Assembly: GCA_964650965.1 (NCBI GenBank)
Contig: CAZYYO010000002.1
Coordinates: forward strand, 14,971 to 78,970
Length of the DNA: 64,000 bases
Reading direction: 5' to 3'
DNA from: CAZYYO01 sp964650965
GTDB taxonomy: Bacteria; Bacillota; Clostridia; Lachnospirales; Lachnospiraceae
Part shown: in pieces, positions 36,390-45,674 of the stretch
How the letters are laid out: each line of letters starts with the position of its first letter
Position numbering within the stretch: position 1 is the stretch's first letter
Program-made: the position numbers and the translations under genes
Notes under the pieces: generated by a model
What the model was told of the DNA's origin: nothing
Seen by the model: only the letters and a program-made list of their open reading frames with translations
The model's database searches: none

Positions 36390-37409
36390 ATGGAACAAAA
36401 CATCTTGTTTATAAACAATAGAGAACAGGAACGAATTGCATTTCGGGGTGCCCTTGTGGACACCCCTTTTGTGGTTGACTTGGCCGAAACAGGTGAAGAC
36501 GGAATTCACTTTTTAGAACAAAAGGAATATGGTGTAGTTGTTTGTGACCGTTATAAACAGGACCATGTGATTGCGTATATCTATGAACATTGTCCCAATA
36601 CATTTTGCATTTTGAATGCAGTGACTTTAAATAAGGCGGACCTTCAGTTTTATTTGAATGAAAGGCATGTTTATCGGATATTTCTTGCACCGGTGGACTA
36701 TCGTCAGGATATGCTGTCTGTGATACAGCAAGCCATGTTGGATTATCAGGTTTTAAAGACTGATGCAGGAGAGAAGCAGAAAAAAGAACAACAGAAGGTG
36801 GAGAAGGAAGCTGCATTGCAGGCGGCGTTAAAGGTCCTTGGAGAACAGGATATGAAATGGAAGGATGTGGAGCGTACATCACAATATTTTAAAAAACGTT
36901 CGCTCTTTTATACCGGAAAAAATCTGCCCAAGGAACGTCTAGCTTATGTGGAGAACTTTGAGAATATGGTGTTACAGCATTTAGCTTTTTTTATGAAAAA
37001 AAGAAGTATTTCATCAGATGAGCTTCAGGATATGCTACAGAAGCGATTAAACAAGAACGGAGAAGACCGCAATTTCTCAGTTATTTGTCCACAGGATATA
37101 AAAGATGCCGCAAGCACCTACTTTTTTGCCAGAGCCTGGTTTTTTAGCTGGATGATTGCATATCGAATGAGTCTTCTTACAGAGACCTATATTATTCGTA
37201 CAGAAATCACAAAGCTCAAGTTAAAGGAGTATAAGGTGAGCTTGATATGCTATTTGCCTAAGGAAACCTGGGAGAAGCAGAAACAGGATGTTGCAGAGCA
37301 TACAATCTCGGAGGTGGTATTAAATATTCTGGAGGCATTCGCATTAGAATGTGTTACGGTTGCAGATGATTATGAAGTGATTTATCATGTGATGATAAAA
37401 GACGAATAA
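36390..37409 (+). CDS. Receiver-like protein coupled to glutamine synthetase (function unknown)
   Basis: 339 residues. The first ~125 resemble a response-regulator receiver fold: NILFINNREQERIAFRGAL, then VVDLAETGEDGIHFLEQKEYGVVVCDR. The usual acidic pair after the first strand is replaced by NN, while an Asp (VVCDR, near 52) could be the phosphoacceptor. A coiled charged segment follows (about 126-160), then a helical region of unknown type with many aromatic residues. There is no recognisable output domain. The start lies three bases after glnN. It may sense nitrogen or bind the enzyme; nothing in the sequence proves this. Confidence 0.7.
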   Translation: MEQNILFINNREQERIAFRGALVDTPFVVDLAETGEDGIHFLEQKEYGVVVCDRYKQDHVIAYIYEHCPNTFCILNAVTLNKADLQFYLNERHVYRIFLAPVDYRQDMLSVIQQAMLDYQVLKTDAGEKQKKEQQKVEKEAALQAALKVLGEQDMKWKDVERTSQYFKKRSLFYTGKNLPKERLAYVENFENMVLQHLAFFMKKRSISSDELQDMLQKRLNKNGEDRNFSVICPQDIKDAASTYFFARAWFFSWMIAYRMSLLTETYIIRTEITKLKLKEYKVSLICYLPKETWEKQKQDVAEHTISEVVLNILEAFALECVTVADDYEVIYHVMIKDE

Positions 37410-37424
37410 TCTCTCAATGAAAGT

Positions 37425-37461
37425 AAAAAAAGGTTCGACCGTGTTTCGGTCGAACCTTTTT
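37425..37461. terminator. Bidirectional terminator between convergent genes
   Basis: A long stem, AAGGTTCGACCG with CGGTCGAACCTT, flanked by A-runs on one side and T-runs on the other. It serves the receiver-like gene on + and the PBP gene on -. Confidence 0.85.
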
Positions 37462-37486
37462 GCATGCTAGAATCCATATCGATAAT

Positions 37487-40099
37487 CTATGGCGTTGTGG
37501 TCGTTGTTGGAGTTGTCGTTGTTCCACTTTCGCTGGTGCCGTCATCTGTGGTAGTTGTGCTTCCATCCGTAGAAGCTGGAGGTGTAGTACTTGTTGCATG
37601 GGTATGCACAGTACACTGGGTTGTTAAAGCCTCTGGAGAAATCAGGTATGGTTCGTCCCCGGTTCCAAGGCTTCCGCCAACAATATATACTCCTGCTTGG
37701 ATGCAGTCTGCCGGGCAGTACTGACCAGCCAGCTGACCGGAGGTAGTACATAAGGAAACTGCTACGTGATGGTCGCAAGGCTCTGTAGGCTCTGTTCCAG
37801 TTGCGAAGAATTCATTGTAAACCATGCTGCCTCTAGGATCGGCATCACATACACCAGGAATAGCAAGTTTCCCGGATTTTTTACACACGGTTGCTGTTAC
37901 AATACCGGATGGCTGAACGAAATCCTTATATTCCAGATTAGAATGGACGCGACTCATGACTGCTTTCCAAATCCGTTTGGAATAGGAAGTGTTAGATTGA
38001 ACGGAATTATCATCATATCCACCCCAGATAACAGCGGTATAGTAAGGAGTATAACCGGCAAAAACGGTATCACGATTCTTGGTAGTAGTACCGGACTTAC
38101 CTGCTACAGCCATGCCACTAAAGTTAGCAGCACCACCGGTTCCCTGTGTCATAACATCCTGCATTGCACTAGTAAGAAGCCATGCAGTAGTTTCTTTTAA
38201 TACGGCTTTTGAAGTATTGGTAGTATTGTCCAGAATAACATTTCCGTTATGATCTAGCACCTGGGTATACAGGATCGGTTTGTTATATTTTCCACCATTT
38301 GCAATGGTTGCATATGCATCTGTTAATTCTAAATTAGTAACACCATTGGTAATTCCTCCCAGAGCCAAAGCCTGGTTGTTATCACCACTTACTAAAGTTG
38401 TGATTCCCAAATCCTGAGCATATTGGAATCCCAGACCTGTTCCGATTTCTGTTAATGCCTTTACTGTTACTACGTTAATGGAGTTGGTAATACCTTCTCG
38501 CAGGGTAGTAAATCCGGTGTAATTACTGTCATAATTTCGAAGTGGAGTGCCATCAGCATAGGTCATTGGAGCATTATCTTCTACAGATGCAAGGGTAAGT
38601 CCACCTGCATCAAGAGCAGCAGCGTATGCAGCAATAATCTTAAAGGTGGAGCCAGGTTGCCTTGAGGTATCCACGGCACGGTTTAGGGTCTTGCTTGCTG
38701 TCTTATCGCCTCGTCCACCAACCAGTGCTACCACGGAACCAGTGGACTGATCAATGATAGTCATTGCTGTCTGGGGCTGTAGCGTGTATGTGACAGTCTC
38801 CCCAGATTCTGTTACCGTATCGCCTTCCTCCATAACCTCAGCCTTGTATGCTGCAATTGCTTCTGCAGCAGCCTCCTGAGAAGAGAAGTTGATGTCATAG
38901 GAAGCGTCTTTTGCCTGATAGTATGATAACATCGTCTGTTCACTATAGTTCTTCGTGGAACCATCCGGTTTGGTTACAGTCAGTCGATATGAGAAGGAAT
39001 ATTGCACCTTGGTTGAGTAGTTATCGTTATTGTTAATTTCCTGATCGCATATACTCTGTATCGCTGGATCCTGCGTAGATTGGATGGTGAGGCCTCCAGC
39101 ATAAAGCATCTGATAAGCCTGGGTTTCAGTATATCCCTTCTGTTCAATTAAATCTTCAACAACCTCGTCAGTGAGCGCATCTACGAAGTAAGAAGTTGTA
39201 CTAGATGACTGAATATCATTATTTGCTATTTGAATGCGGTCATACACATTATCATCCATGGCAGCATCATAAGCTTCCTGGTCGATGTATTCCTGCTTCA
39301 GCATATTGTCTAAGACCTTCTTGCGTCGTTTCGCGTTTTCATCCGGATTGGAAATAGGGTTATACTTGGATGGATTCTGTGTAATTGCAGCAATTACTGC
39401 GCTTTCTGATAAATTTAATTCAGAAACAGACTTGTTAAAATAACGCTCAGAAGCAGATTCCACACCTAACGTATTTTGTCCAAGATTGATGGTATTCAGG
39501 TAGTTTTCCAGGATGGTATCCTTGTCCGTAACCTTTTCTAACTGGATTGCCAGGTATTGCTCTTGAATCTTACGATTAACGCTGTCAAGGAAGGTGTTTT
39601 CCTGTGTCCAGGTTGTAAAGTAATTATTCTTTAACAGCTGCTGGGTAATGGTACTGGCACCCTGAGAGAAATCAAATCCATTTAATACACCAGTAAATCC
39701 AGCTCGAATGATTCCCTTAATATCGATTCCATTGTGAACATAGAACCGGGAATCCTCAATAGCAACAAATGCATGCTGCAGATCCTTTGGGATTTCTGTT
39801 AGACTTACATATTGCCGGTTCGCACCGGAAGAAGCCAGAGATTCTATTTCCTGTCCCTGGTTGTCCAACACGGTGGTAGCAAACCCGGTGGGGCTGATAT
39901 TAACATCGGAGATATCAGGACACTGGTCAATGAGACGCTTGGCATAGATTCCGCCGCCAATTCCTCCAATAATAATAACTGCTAATATACAGATAAGAAG
40001 TGATTTTAGAAAAACCACGCCAAATTTCTTTTTGGCCTTTGTACGTTTACTGGATAATTTTTTACCCTGTTTTTTTGCACTTTTTTTACCATAGTTCAT
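37487..40099 (-). CDS. Class A penicillin-binding protein (PBP1A family)
   Basis: 870 residues. Basic cytosolic N-terminus (NYGKKSAKKQGKK), one helix near 31-53, then a GT51 transglycosylase with catalytic Glu115 in EDSRFYVHNGID and QGASTITQQLLKN. A transpeptidase domain follows with serine in QPGSTFKII near 482 and KSGTTTKNRD near 668. The last ~35 residues are a threonine/serine/proline tail (TTTTDD, TTTTP repeats), likely unfolded wall-spanning sequence. It polymerises and cross-links peptidoglycan outside the membrane. AAAGGAGGC lies six bases before the ATG on the minus strand. Confidence 0.96.
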   Translation of the reverse strand: MNYGKKSAKKQGKKLSSKRTKAKKKFGVVFLKSLLICILAVIIIGGIGGGIYAKRLIDQCPDISDVNISPTGFATTVLDNQGQEIESLASSGANRQYVSLTEIPKDLQHAFVAIEDSRFYVHNGIDIKGIIRAGFTGVLNGFDFSQGASTITQQLLKNNYFTTWTQENTFLDSVNRKIQEQYLAIQLEKVTDKDTILENYLNTINLGQNTLGVESASERYFNKSVSELNLSESAVIAAITQNPSKYNPISNPDENAKRRKKVLDNMLKQEYIDQEAYDAAMDDNVYDRIQIANNDIQSSSTTSYFVDALTDEVVEDLIEQKGYTETQAYQMLYAGGLTIQSTQDPAIQSICDQEINNNDNYSTKVQYSFSYRLTVTKPDGSTKNYSEQTMLSYYQAKDASYDINFSSQEAAAEAIAAYKAEVMEEGDTVTESGETVTYTLQPQTAMTIIDQSTGSVVALVGGRGDKTASKTLNRAVDTSRQPGSTFKIIAAYAAALDAGGLTLASVEDNAPMTYADGTPLRNYDSNYTGFTTLREGITNSINVVTVKALTEIGTGLGFQYAQDLGITTLVSGDNNQALALGGITNGVTNLELTDAYATIANGGKYNKPILYTQVLDHNGNVILDNTTNTSKAVLKETTAWLLTSAMQDVMTQGTGGAANFSGMAVAGKSGTTTKNRDTVFAGYTPYYTAVIWGGYDDNSVQSNTSYSKRIWKAVMSRVHSNLEYKDFVQPSGIVTATVCKKSGKLAIPGVCDADPRGSMVYNEFFATGTEPTEPCDHHVAVSLCTTSGQLAGQYCPADCIQAGVYIVGGSLGTGDEPYLISPEALTTQCTVHTHATSTTPPASTDGSTTTTDDGTSESGTTTTPTTTTTP

Positions 40100-40190
40100 A
40101 AATTGCCTCCTTTATAATAAGCAAAAGCACCTTTATTATACCAAAAAAATCAGTTATAATAAAGTACAATCTCATTGGAAGGAAAGAACA

Positions 40191-40856
40191 ATGGCTGAGG
40201 AAAAGAGAAAAATGATATATTGTGGGGGAGAAGGAGAGATTGTAGAGAAAAAATCTCGTTTTATCGCCCATATCATACCGGTCACTACCGAGGAGCAGGC
40301 AATTGCTTTTATCGCTGATATGAAGAAAAAATATTGGGATGCCAGGCATAATTGCTATGCCTATATTGTGGGAACAAAGGATGAATGGATGCGATGCTCA
40401 GATGATGGGGAACCATCCCAGACGGCAGGTCGTCCCATGCTCGATGTGTTAATAAAGGAAGATATCCATAATGTGGTAGTGGTTGTGACCCGGTATTTTG
40501 GCGGAGTTCTACTAGGAACAGGAGGTTTGGTCAGAGCATATCAGGCAGCGGTAAAGGAAGGCCTGTCTCAGTGTGTGATTGCTGTATGTTCTAAGGGGCA
40601 GAAGCTGGATATTGTTACCGATTATAATGGCCTGGGAAAGGTGGAATATCTGATTCGTCAACGGGACATTCCACACATAGACACTGCATATCAGGAAAAT
40701 GTCGTGATTTCTGTTGTGATACCAATGGAAGAAAAAGAATCTATCATAGAAGAGATTACCCAGCAAACTAGAAATACAGCAAGGCTTCAATGGGGTGAAA
40801 AGGTTGAATTTGCGGTGCTTCGTCAAGGGGGAAATAAAAAAATAGAATTTTTTTAA
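40191..40856 (+). CDS. yigZ: YigZ/IMPACT family protein
   Basis: 221 residues, the usual length. N-terminal UPF0029 domain with DARHNCYAYIVG, DDGEPSQTAGRPML and TRYFGGVLLGTGGLVRAYQAA, then a ferredoxin-like DUF1949-type C-terminal domain. The YigZ family is linked to translation regulation and, in eukaryotes (IMPACT), to GCN2 control; the bacterial role is uncertain. It is divergent from the PBP gene. The stop is followed by a run of A before a tRNA promoter. Confidence 0.94.
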   Translation: MAEEKRKMIYCGGEGEIVEKKSRFIAHIIPVTTEEQAIAFIADMKKKYWDARHNCYAYIVGTKDEWMRCSDDGEPSQTAGRPMLDVLIKEDIHNVVVVVTRYFGGVLLGTGGLVRAYQAAVKEGLSQCVIAVCSKGQKLDIVTDYNGLGKVEYLIRQRDIPHIDTAYQENVVISVVIPMEEKESIIEEITQQTRNTARLQWGEKVEFAVLRQGGNKKIEFF

Positions 40857-40864
40857 AAAAGTAC

Positions 40865-40893
40865 TTGATTTTTTATTTTCTCTCATATATAAT
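40865..40893 (+). promoter_or_regulatory. Sigma-A promoter for tRNA-Gln
   Basis: TTGATT (40865-40870) and TATAAT (40888-40893), 17 bases apart, 34 bases before the tRNA. Confidence 0.7.
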
Positions 40894-40927
40894 ATCGATT
40901 GTTGAGTTGACACAACAACAAACATAT

Positions 40928-40999
40928 TGGCCCATAGCCAAACGGTAAGGCAGCGGACTCTGACTCCGTCATTTCAAGGTTCAAATCCTTGTGGGCCAG
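40928..40999 (+). tRNA. tRNA-Gln (anticodon CTG)
   Basis: The acceptor arms TGGCCCA (40928-40934) and TGGGCCA (40992-40998) pair fully, with G as discriminator base at 40999. The anticodon loop is CTCTGAC between GCGGA and TCCGT, giving CTG at 40960-40962. The T-arm contains GGTTCAAATCC. CCA is not encoded, as the next bases are CGA. A terminator follows, so it is a single-tRNA unit. The more common glutamine tRNA has TTG, so this is the second isoacceptor. Confidence 0.96.
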
Positions 41000-41005
41000 C
41001 GAAAG

Positions 41006-41035
41006 AACCCCAGTAGAAATTCTACTGGGGTTTTT
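41006..41035 (+). terminator. Terminator after tRNA-Gln
   Basis: AACCCCAGTAGAA and its reverse complement with a minimal loop, followed by five T. Confidence 0.85.
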
Positions 41036-41116
41036 AACATATAAAATGTATCTTGTGTAATTCTTTTATTTCAGCTAAGATAGAGAAGACAATAAGTGAA
41101 AAGGCGAAGACAGAAT

Positions 41117-41824
41117 ATGTATACATTAGAAGGACGAGTTAGATACAGTGAAATTGATGGGAAAGGACAGCTGACCATTCCGGCATTTATTAACTACTTG
41201 CAGGATTGTTGTACCTTCCAGGCGGAGGATGCAGGAATCGGCCTGAATTTTTTGATGGCGCGCAATCGTGCCTGGTTTTTAAACTCCTGGCAGATAGAGC
41301 TGTTGGAGCTTCCTCATATGGCGGAAGAAATATTTGTACGAACCTGGGCATATAAGTTTCAGGGGTTTTATGGATTTCGAAATTTTCTTTTAGAGGATAA
41401 AAAGGGGAAGGTATATGCCAAGGTGAATTCTTTGTGGATTTTCATGGACACCACAAGTATGCGTCCTGTTCGAATCGAATCAGAGATTGCAGATGCCTAT
41501 GGAATGGATCCGGAGATTAGCGGGAAATGGCCTTCCAGAAAGATCTCTTTGCTGGATGATTTCGTTGTAGAAGATGAAATGATTGTGACCCGTTATTTTT
41601 TAGATACAAATCATCATGTAAATAATGAGAAGTATGTAGAGTTAGCGTTAACCTGTGTTCCTGAGGACACGAACATTCGTTATATTCGTGTGGAATATAA
41701 AAGTGCGGCAGTCCTAGGAGATAAAATGGTGTTGAAAAAGGCTCAGAAGGAAGATGTGATTCAAATAGAACTAGGTGACGGAGACAGTACCATTTATGCG
41801 GTGGTGGAGCTCCAGATATCATAG
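41117..41824 (+). CDS. Acyl-ACP thioesterase
   Basis: 235 residues from the ATG at 41117; a GTG at 41096 is in frame but the AAGGCG site favours the ATG. Tandem hot-dog folds of the plant FatA/FatB-like family, with the second half carrying DTNHHVNNEKYVELAL, where the N/H and nearby residues form the active site. It releases free fatty acids from acyl-carrier protein. The gene starts the run with the RNA-binding protein and RidA. Chain-length preference is not readable. Confidence 0.88.
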   Translation: MYTLEGRVRYSEIDGKGQLTIPAFINYLQDCCTFQAEDAGIGLNFLMARNRAWFLNSWQIELLELPHMAEEIFVRTWAYKFQGFYGFRNFLLEDKKGKVYAKVNSLWIFMDTTSMRPVRIESEIADAYGMDPEISGKWPSRKISLLDDFVVEDEMIVTRYFLDTNHHVNNEKYVELALTCVPEDTNIRYIRVEYKSAAVLGDKMVLKKAQKEDVIQIELGDGDSTIYAVVELQIS

Positions 41825-41840
41825 AATAAATGAGGTTAAA

Positions 41841-42677
41841 ATGATTAAATTAGGTGAATATCAAACACTGAATATAGTGAAAAAGGTAGAGTTTGGGGTA
41901 TATGTTGCTGAACCGGATGATGAAGAAAACCGGATTTTACTTCCCTTTAAACAGGTACCGCAGGGAGCGGACGTTGGGGATGATGTACGGGTCTTTGTTT
42001 ATCGGGATTCCAAGGATCGGTTGATTGCAACTACCATGCAGCCCAAGCTTACATTAGGACAATATGGAGTTCTCACGGTGAAGGAAGTGAGCAAAATCGG
42101 TGCGTTCCTTGATTGGGGATTGGAGAAGGATTTATTTCTTCCATTTAAAGAAATGACGGAAAAAGTGCAGCCTGAGGATGAAATTCTGGTTCGTCTGTAT
42201 ATTGATAAAAGCCAACGGTTATGTGGAAGCACCAAAGGAATCTATGAATTACTGTCTTGTAACTCCCCCTATATCATTGGAGATGAGGTGACAGGAAGAG
42301 TATATGAATTTAGTGGAAATTTTGGAACCTTTGTAGCAGTAGATGATAAATATTCCGCTATGATTTCCAAGCATGAGAACACCAGCTTTCTGAAGTTGGG
42401 AGATGTTATTACCGCAAAGGTTACAAATGTAAAGGAAGATGGCAAGCTAGATATTACCCTAAGGGAGAAAGCATATATTCAGATGGATGAGGACGCTGAA
42501 ATGCTTCTTAGTCTGATTGATGAATATGCCGGTGTACTTCCTTTCTCGGAAAAGGCATCTCCAGAGGTTATTTTAAGGGAGACAGGCCTTAGTAAAAATG
42601 CTTTCAAACGTGCAGTTGGAAAATTGTACAAAGAAAAGAAAATAGATCTGAGTGATGGAAAAATCAGAAAAATCTAG
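41841..42677 (+). CDS. cvfB: CvfB-like S1 RNA-binding protein
   Basis: 278 residues from the ATG at 41841, with GAGG seven bases before it. Three OB/S1-like modules are visible (near 1-60, 65-130 and 150-215) followed by a winged-helix C-terminus (about 220-278: VILRETGLSKNAFKRAVGKLYKEKKI). The order S1-S1-S1-WH is that of CvfB/YitL, a virulence and RNA-linked regulator in Staphylococcus. Its start lies 17 bases after the thioesterase stop. Confidence 0.87.
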   Translation: MIKLGEYQTLNIVKKVEFGVYVAEPDDEENRILLPFKQVPQGADVGDDVRVFVYRDSKDRLIATTMQPKLTLGQYGVLTVKEVSKIGAFLDWGLEKDLFLPFKEMTEKVQPEDEILVRLYIDKSQRLCGSTKGIYELLSCNSPYIIGDEVTGRVYEFSGNFGTFVAVDDKYSAMISKHENTSFLKLGDVITAKVTNVKEDGKLDITLREKAYIQMDEDAEMLLSLIDEYAGVLPFSEKASPEVILRETGLSKNAFKRAVGKLYKEKKIDLSDGKIRKI

Positions 42678-42696
42678 TTAGAAAGAAGGAAGAAAG

Positions 42697-43071
42697 ATGA
42701 AAAAAGTAATTAAAACAGACAAGGCACCAGCAGCAATTGGACCATATTCTCAGGCCATTGAGGTCAATGGAATGGTATATACCTCTGGCATTATCCCGGT
42801 AGTTCCTGAAACAGGAGAAATTCCAGAGGGCTCTGCAGCTCAGGCAAAGCAGGCATTTATTAATATGTCTCATTTGTTAGAGGCAGCAGGAACCTCTATG
42901 GATCGTGTAGTGAAAACAACAGTATTTATTAAGGAAATGAATGATTTTGCAGCCATTAATGACGTATATAAGGATTATTTCACGGGAGATTTTCCGGCAA
43001 GAAGCTGCGTTGAAGTAGCCCGTCTTCCAAAAGACGTTATGCTTGAGATTGAAGCGATTGCAATAAAATAA
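42697..43071 (+). CDS. ridA: RidA/YjgF enamine deaminase
   Basis: 124 residues with the family signature KAPAAIGPYSQAIEVNG and the catalytic arginine in PARSCVEVARLPKDVMLEIEAIA. RidA hydrolyses reactive enamine/imine products of PLP enzymes such as threonine dehydratase. It follows the CvfB-like gene by 19 bases and ends in a terminator. Confidence 0.95.
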   Translation: MKKVIKTDKAPAAIGPYSQAIEVNGMVYTSGIIPVVPETGEIPEGSAAQAKQAFINMSHLLEAAGTSMDRVVKTTVFIKEMNDFAAINDVYKDYFTGDFPARSCVEVARLPKDVMLEIEAIAIK

Positions 43072-43076
43072 AATAA

Positions 43077-43113
43077 GAAAAAACTGACACCCATTACGGT
43101 GTCAGTTTTTTTA
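43077..43113. terminator. Bidirectional terminator
   Basis: A stem ACTGACACC / GGTGTCAGT with A-run before and T-run after, lying between ridA and a convergent small gene. Confidence 0.85.
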
Positions 43114-43311
43114 TACAAGTAAATCGATGCTTTGACCAACTGCTGGATTTACCATAGATTCCAGAGAAGGAGAAGGCATGGCGTTCATAGATGCAATCAG
43201 GCCACCTGCCATAGTATCCATGGTATCTAGCTGCTTGCCCATCATTGCGGCCCCAACCTGAGTCATCGTATCATTCTGACTCATAGCCATTGACAATCCT
43301 GCAATATCCAT
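43111..43311 (-). CDS. YjfB-family putative motility protein
   Basis: A 66-residue protein, MDIAGLSMAMSQNDTMTQVGAAMMGKQLDTM at its start, of the YjfB family (often annotated as putative motility protein, and in Bacillus part of the sigma-D regulon). It is short, methionine-rich and has no signal peptide. AGAGGTGG lies a few bases before the ATG on the minus strand. No flagellar gene is near, so motility is not otherwise supported by this window. The mechanism is unknown. Confidence 0.78.
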   Translation of the reverse strand: MDIAGLSMAMSQNDTMTQVGAAMMGKQLDTMDTMAGGLIASMNAMPSPSLESMVNPAVGQSIDLLV

Positions 43312-43365
43312 ATCGCCACCTCTTTTCTTCTAGGATTTAATAAGTACCTTCATTATTACACATAA

Positions 43366-43394
43366 TTGTAAATATTACAAGTTCATGATACAAT
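43366..43394 (+). promoter_or_regulatory. Promoter of trxB
   Basis: TTGTAA (43366-43371) and TACAAT (43389-43394), 17 bases apart. Confidence 0.5.
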
Positions 43395-43446
43395 GATGAG
43401 AACTTTTTATGAAATAATCTATGAAAGATTCAGGAGGTACAAATAT

Positions 43447-44364
43447 ATGACCTATGATGTAATTATTATTGGCGGAGGCCCAGCGGGTCTTACCGCAGCA
43501 ATTTATGGAAAGAGAGCAGGACTTTCTACATTGATGATTGAGTCAAGTGCCATCAATGGTGGCCAGATTTTAAGCACCTATGAAGTGGATAATTATCCAG
43601 GCCTTCCTAAAATCGCTGGAATGGAGCTGGGAAATAAATTCCAGGAACATGCCAAAGAACTGGGAGCAACCTTTGTTACAGATACCGTATTGTCTATTGA
43701 GGGGGACAAACAGGAGAAGCTTGTGGTGACGGAAAAGGAAACGTATCATGCCAGAACTGTAATTATAACCACAGGAGCAGTTCACAGTCAGCTTAGGGTT
43801 CCAGGAGAAGAACAATTAAGCGGTATGGGAGTGTCCTACTGTGCTACCTGTGATGGAGCTTTTTTTAGAGGCAGAGAAGTGGCAGTAGTAGGCGGTGGTG
43901 ACGTTGCTCTAGAGGATGCCTTATTTCTTGCAAGAGGCTGCAGCAAGGTGTATCTGATTCATCGAAGAGATGAGTTTCGTGGTGCCAGGATTTTGCAGAA
44001 GCAGATAGAAGAAACGGAGAATATAGAAATTATCTATGATACCATTGTAAAGGAGATTCAGGGGGAAGATATGGTGGAGAATCTTCTTATATATAATAAG
44101 AAGACCCAGGAGGAGAAAAAACTTCCAGTATCAGGAATCTTTATTGCGGTAGGTATTGTTCCAAATACGGAAGGAATTCAGGGGCTTCCTAAGCAGGATG
44201 AAAAGGGGTATATCGTGGCTGGGGAAGATTGCATTACCAGTATTCCAGGGATTTTTGCTGCAGGAGATGTTCGTACCAAGCCTTTGCGGCAGGTAATTAC
44301 AGCCTGTGCAGATGGCGCAAACGCAATTACAAGCATTGAAGCATATCTGCATAATATAATGTAA
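43447..44364 (+). CDS. trxB: Thioredoxin reductase
   Basis: 305 residues from the ATG at 43447, with AGGAGG about nine bases upstream; a longer frame from 43393 starts before that site. FAD motif GGGPAGLTAA, redox CATCDGAFF (the active disulfide), NADPH motif VVGGGDVALEDA and C-terminal FAAGDVRTKPLRQVITACADGANA. It transfers electrons from NADPH to thioredoxin. It has its own promoter. Confidence 0.96.
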   Translation: MTYDVIIIGGGPAGLTAAIYGKRAGLSTLMIESSAINGGQILSTYEVDNYPGLPKIAGMELGNKFQEHAKELGATFVTDTVLSIEGDKQEKLVVTEKETYHARTVIITTGAVHSQLRVPGEEQLSGMGVSYCATCDGAFFRGREVAVVGGGDVALEDALFLARGCSKVYLIHRRDEFRGARILQKQIEETENIEIIYDTIVKEIQGEDMVENLLIYNKKTQEEKKLPVSGIFIAVGIVPNTEGIQGLPKQDEKGYIVAGEDCITSIPGIFAAGDVRTKPLRQVITACADGANAITSIEAYLHNIM

Positions 44365-44385
44365 ATATTACCTTTTGGTTCAGGG

Positions 44386-44414
44386 TTGACACATAATATG
44401 CTGTGGGTTATAAT
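44386..44414 (+). promoter_or_regulatory. Consensus sigma-A promoter of the NlpC/P60 gene
   Basis: TTGACA (44386-44391) and TATAAT (44409-44414), both perfect, 17 bases apart. The gene is likely strongly transcribed. Confidence 0.8.
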
Positions 44415-44481
44415 GAAAAAAGTTAAAAATGTAACAAATTCGTAATATTTGATTATAGAGTATGGAGGATATGGGGATATC

Positions 44482-45663
44482 ATGAATCGTAAAGGAATGA
44501 AATTTGCGTCCTACGCAGTTGCGGCTGGCGTATTATTGGGAAGTACAGTGCTAAGCTCAGTAGCAGCGCCTATTGCAGGAGTAACAGGTTTGGCTTCATC
44601 AAGTGAAGCTACCGTTGATTCCAATTCGTATTCGACCCTGGCAGGTGTTTCACTTACCATGTCGAATATTTTGGTGGGAACAACGACTGCAAGTGCAGAA
44701 AGCACAGATGTAGCGGCAAATGATGCAGCAGTAGTTGCAGTGAGCGAGTATGCGAATGTAGCAATTGCACAGGTTGATAATTATGTAAATGTAAGAAGTA
44801 TTGCTAGTGAAGAGGGCGAAGTGGTAGGTAAGCTGTATGATAATTCAGCAGCAACGATTGAAGCTACGGAGGGCGACTGGTACAAGATTACTTCCGGTAA
44901 TGTAACTGGATATGTAAAATGTGAATTTGTCGTTGTAGGAGACGAAGCATTAGCAAGATCTGTCTCTAGAAGAGTAGCTACCGTAACCACACAGACATTA
45001 TATGTTAGAAAAGAATGCACCACGGAATCTTCTGTTTTGGGAATGGTTCCCGGAGGCGATGATTTAACAGTTACAGATGAATCCACCATTGATCAAGGAT
45101 GGGTTAAAGTATCCATAGAAGAAGGTGATGGATATGTATCTACGGATTATGTAACATTGTCAACAGAATATACATTGGCTGAATCGAAGGCAGAAGAAGA
45201 AGCAAGACTTGCCCGGGAAGAAGCTGAAAGAAAGGCTGCCGCTTCCGCAGCAGCTAAAAAAGCAGCTAAGAGCAGTGGTTCCTCATCTTCTAGCGGTAAG
45301 AGCTATTCTGCAGCAAGTGGTTCCGGTGGAAGTGCGGTTGTAAGCTATGCAAGCCAGTTTGTTGGAAATCCATATGTTTATGGAGGCTCCAGCCTGACAA
45401 ATGGAACAGACTGTTCTGGATTTGTCATGAGTGTGTATTCCGCATTTGGCGTAGGACTTCCCCATTCATCTAGTGGAATGAGAAGTGTCGGATACGCAGT
45501 AAGTGAGTCAGATATGCAGCCAGGTGATATTGTATGCTATAGTGGACATGTTGCAATCTATGCAGGTGGTGGACAAATTGTACATGCATCCAATAAGCGA
45601 GATGGAATTAAGTATTCAAATGTTAACTATAAGACAATTCTTGCAGTAAGAAGAATTTATTAA
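44482..45663 (+). CDS. Secreted SH3/NlpC-P60 cell wall hydrolase
   Basis: 393 residues from the ATG at 44482; the frame continues to 44449, but that ATG precedes the best binding site. Signal peptide near 1-35. Two SH3b modules lie at about 95-150 and 170-235 (NYVNVRSIASEEGEVVG, TLYVRKECTTESSVLG). A charged coiled, then Ser/Gly-rich linker follows, and a C-terminal NlpC/P60 domain has Cys near 311 in GTDCSGFVMSV, His in GHVAIYAG and a further His in IVHAS. It probably cuts D-Glu to diamino-acid bonds in peptidoglycan. It has a consensus promoter and a terminator, and could be a partner of the FtsEX complex encoded 4 kb downstream. Confidence 0.93.
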   Translation: MNRKGMKFASYAVAAGVLLGSTVLSSVAAPIAGVTGLASSSEATVDSNSYSTLAGVSLTMSNILVGTTTASAESTDVAANDAAVVAVSEYANVAIAQVDNYVNVRSIASEEGEVVGKLYDNSAATIEATEGDWYKITSGNVTGYVKCEFVVVGDEALARSVSRRVATVTTQTLYVRKECTTESSVLGMVPGGDDLTVTDESTIDQGWVKVSIEEGDGYVSTDYVTLSTEYTLAESKAEEEARLAREEAERKAAASAAAKKAAKSSGSSSSSGKSYSAASGSGGSAVVSYASQFVGNPYVYGGSSLTNGTDCSGFVMSVYSAFGVGLPHSSSGMRSVGYAVSESDMQPGDIVCYSGHVAIYAGGGQIVHASNKRDGIKYSNVNYKTILAVRRIY

Positions 45664-45674
45664 AGAAAACAGTG

